From Thalassoglobus sp. JC818 (GTDB lineage Bacteria; Planctomycetota; Planctomycetia; Planctomycetales; Planctomycetaceae): a stretch of DNA of 64,000 nt. The stretch covers positions 434,001 through 498,000 of the forward strand of contig NZ_JBFEFI010000001.1 of the NCBI RefSeq assembly GCF_040717535.1, given 5' to 3'. The translations under genes and the position numbers were made by a program. Every line of letters starts with the position of its first letter. Position 1 is the stretch's first letter. Under the pieces are notes generated by a model. That model was not told the DNA's origin, searched no databases, and was given only the letters and a program-made list of their open reading frames with translations. Positions 63,644 to 64,000 of the stretch are shown here, one piece after another.

Positions 63644-64000
63644 TTAACGGATCAGAAAAAACTCCGGCGTCAAAACCACAGCCCAGAGCAAGTCTTCGAC
63701 ATCTTCCTTTGTGTAAGGGACTTGCAACGTTTCAACGATGACAGACTTTTCCGAGTCGGTTGGCAGTCGGCCGAAAGCACGGAGATAAATATCTTCAATC
63801 AGCGGTTTCACTTCGCCGTCATATTCCTCACAGAACTTCGATGCACCGCTTGAAAGTGTCTCCGCAAAATCGGGATCGTTGGTGAGATGAATTGCTTCGA
63901 GTGTCGTCAGTTCACTAGGACGCGAAGAGACGATTTGTTCTCGCATCGGGCGTCCCAGGGCTTGCATGAGAGCATCATTGTTTAGCAGCGATGCTCTCGC
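63644..64000 (-). CDS. DUF1553-family protein, C-terminal part (5' end beyond window)
   Basis: The frame is open to the right edge, so only the last 118 or so residues are visible. The sequence 'NNDALMQALGRPMREQIVSSRP', 'LEAIHLTNDPDFAETLSSGA', 'EDIYLRAFGRLPTDSEKSVIVETL' and 'DVEDLLWAVVLTPEFFLIR' is the characteristic C-terminus of planctomycete DUF1549/DUF1553 cytochrome-type proteins. It precedes the interrupted DUF1501 gene on the same strand by 120 bp, the usual operon partner. Confidence 0.9.
   Translation of the reverse strand, partial: ARASLLNNDALMQALGRPMREQIVSSRPSELTTLEAIHLTNDPDFAETLSSGASKFCEEYDGEVKPLIEDIYLRAFGRLPTDSEKSVIVETLQVPYTKEDVEDLLWAVVLTPEFFLIR

Overview
The window looks like a chromosomal segment of a planctomycete (order Planctomycetales, Gimesia/Rubinisphaera-like). 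Indicators are two DUF1501 genes, a DUF1553 gene, a sulfatase, an ECF sigma factor near a kinase fused to DUF5939 and cyclase-like domains, a 'FEDRVML' leader on a CSLREA beta-helix protein, and VIT/VWA giant proteins. I could run no database search; identifications rest on motifs and family knowledge.

Region A (1-17.5 kb) is a non-flagellar type III secretion (T3SS) accessory locus. It holds CesT-type chaperones (1098-1502, 15113-15559, 17038-17490, and probably 438-1058), two SycD/LcrH-type TPR chaperones (11358-11867, 13466-14020) each directly upstream of a translocator-like gene (11864-13396 YopB/SipB-like; 14089-15051 possible YopD-like), an SctC-like secretin (7894-10161), a sigma factor (10421-11053), a paralogous pair of acidic tip-like proteins (4232-6960), a needle/rod-sized protein (7625-7861), and a protein with a bilobed hydrophobic hairpin (1521-2786). 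The export apparatus, ATPase and inner rings are not in the window; they may lie left of base 1. Next to this, 17618-19768 encodes an intimin/invasin-type inverse autotransporter with a beta-helix passenger. The set (secretin, translocators, CesT chaperones, inverse autotransporter) recalls the layout of enteropathogenic T3SS islands.

Region B (20.1-32.6 kb) is a redox module: a decaheme c-type cytochrome, a four-helix b-type membrane subunit, a protein fusing two cyclic-nucleotide-binding domains to a four-cluster ferredoxin, two tandem tetraheme cytochromes, a membrane-anchored flavin/2Fe-2S reductase, and, divergently, a pentaheme cytochrome with an outer-membrane barrel. It totals 23 CXXCH motifs and looks like an electron conduit from NAD(P)H towards the envelope.

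Region C (32.7-50.7 kb) starts with a detached CesT chaperone/candidate effector pair, so T3SS-type genes flank the redox module. It continues with a sialidase-like protein, the kinase fusion, a CSLREA beta-helix protein, an ECF sigma factor and a 1939-residue VIT/VWA protein. It ends in a chimeric IS110-transposase/tyrosine-integrase remnant abutting the 3' end of tRNA-Arg(ACG), a possible island boundary.

Region D (50.8-64 kb) is ordinary planctomycete chromosome: YdjY-type, ArfB, DUF2183, YkgJ, DapA-family, DUF1501, sulfatase, cupin, ankyrin and DinB-like genes. A second DUF1501 gene is interrupted by one in-frame TGA, and a DUF1553 gene runs off the right edge.
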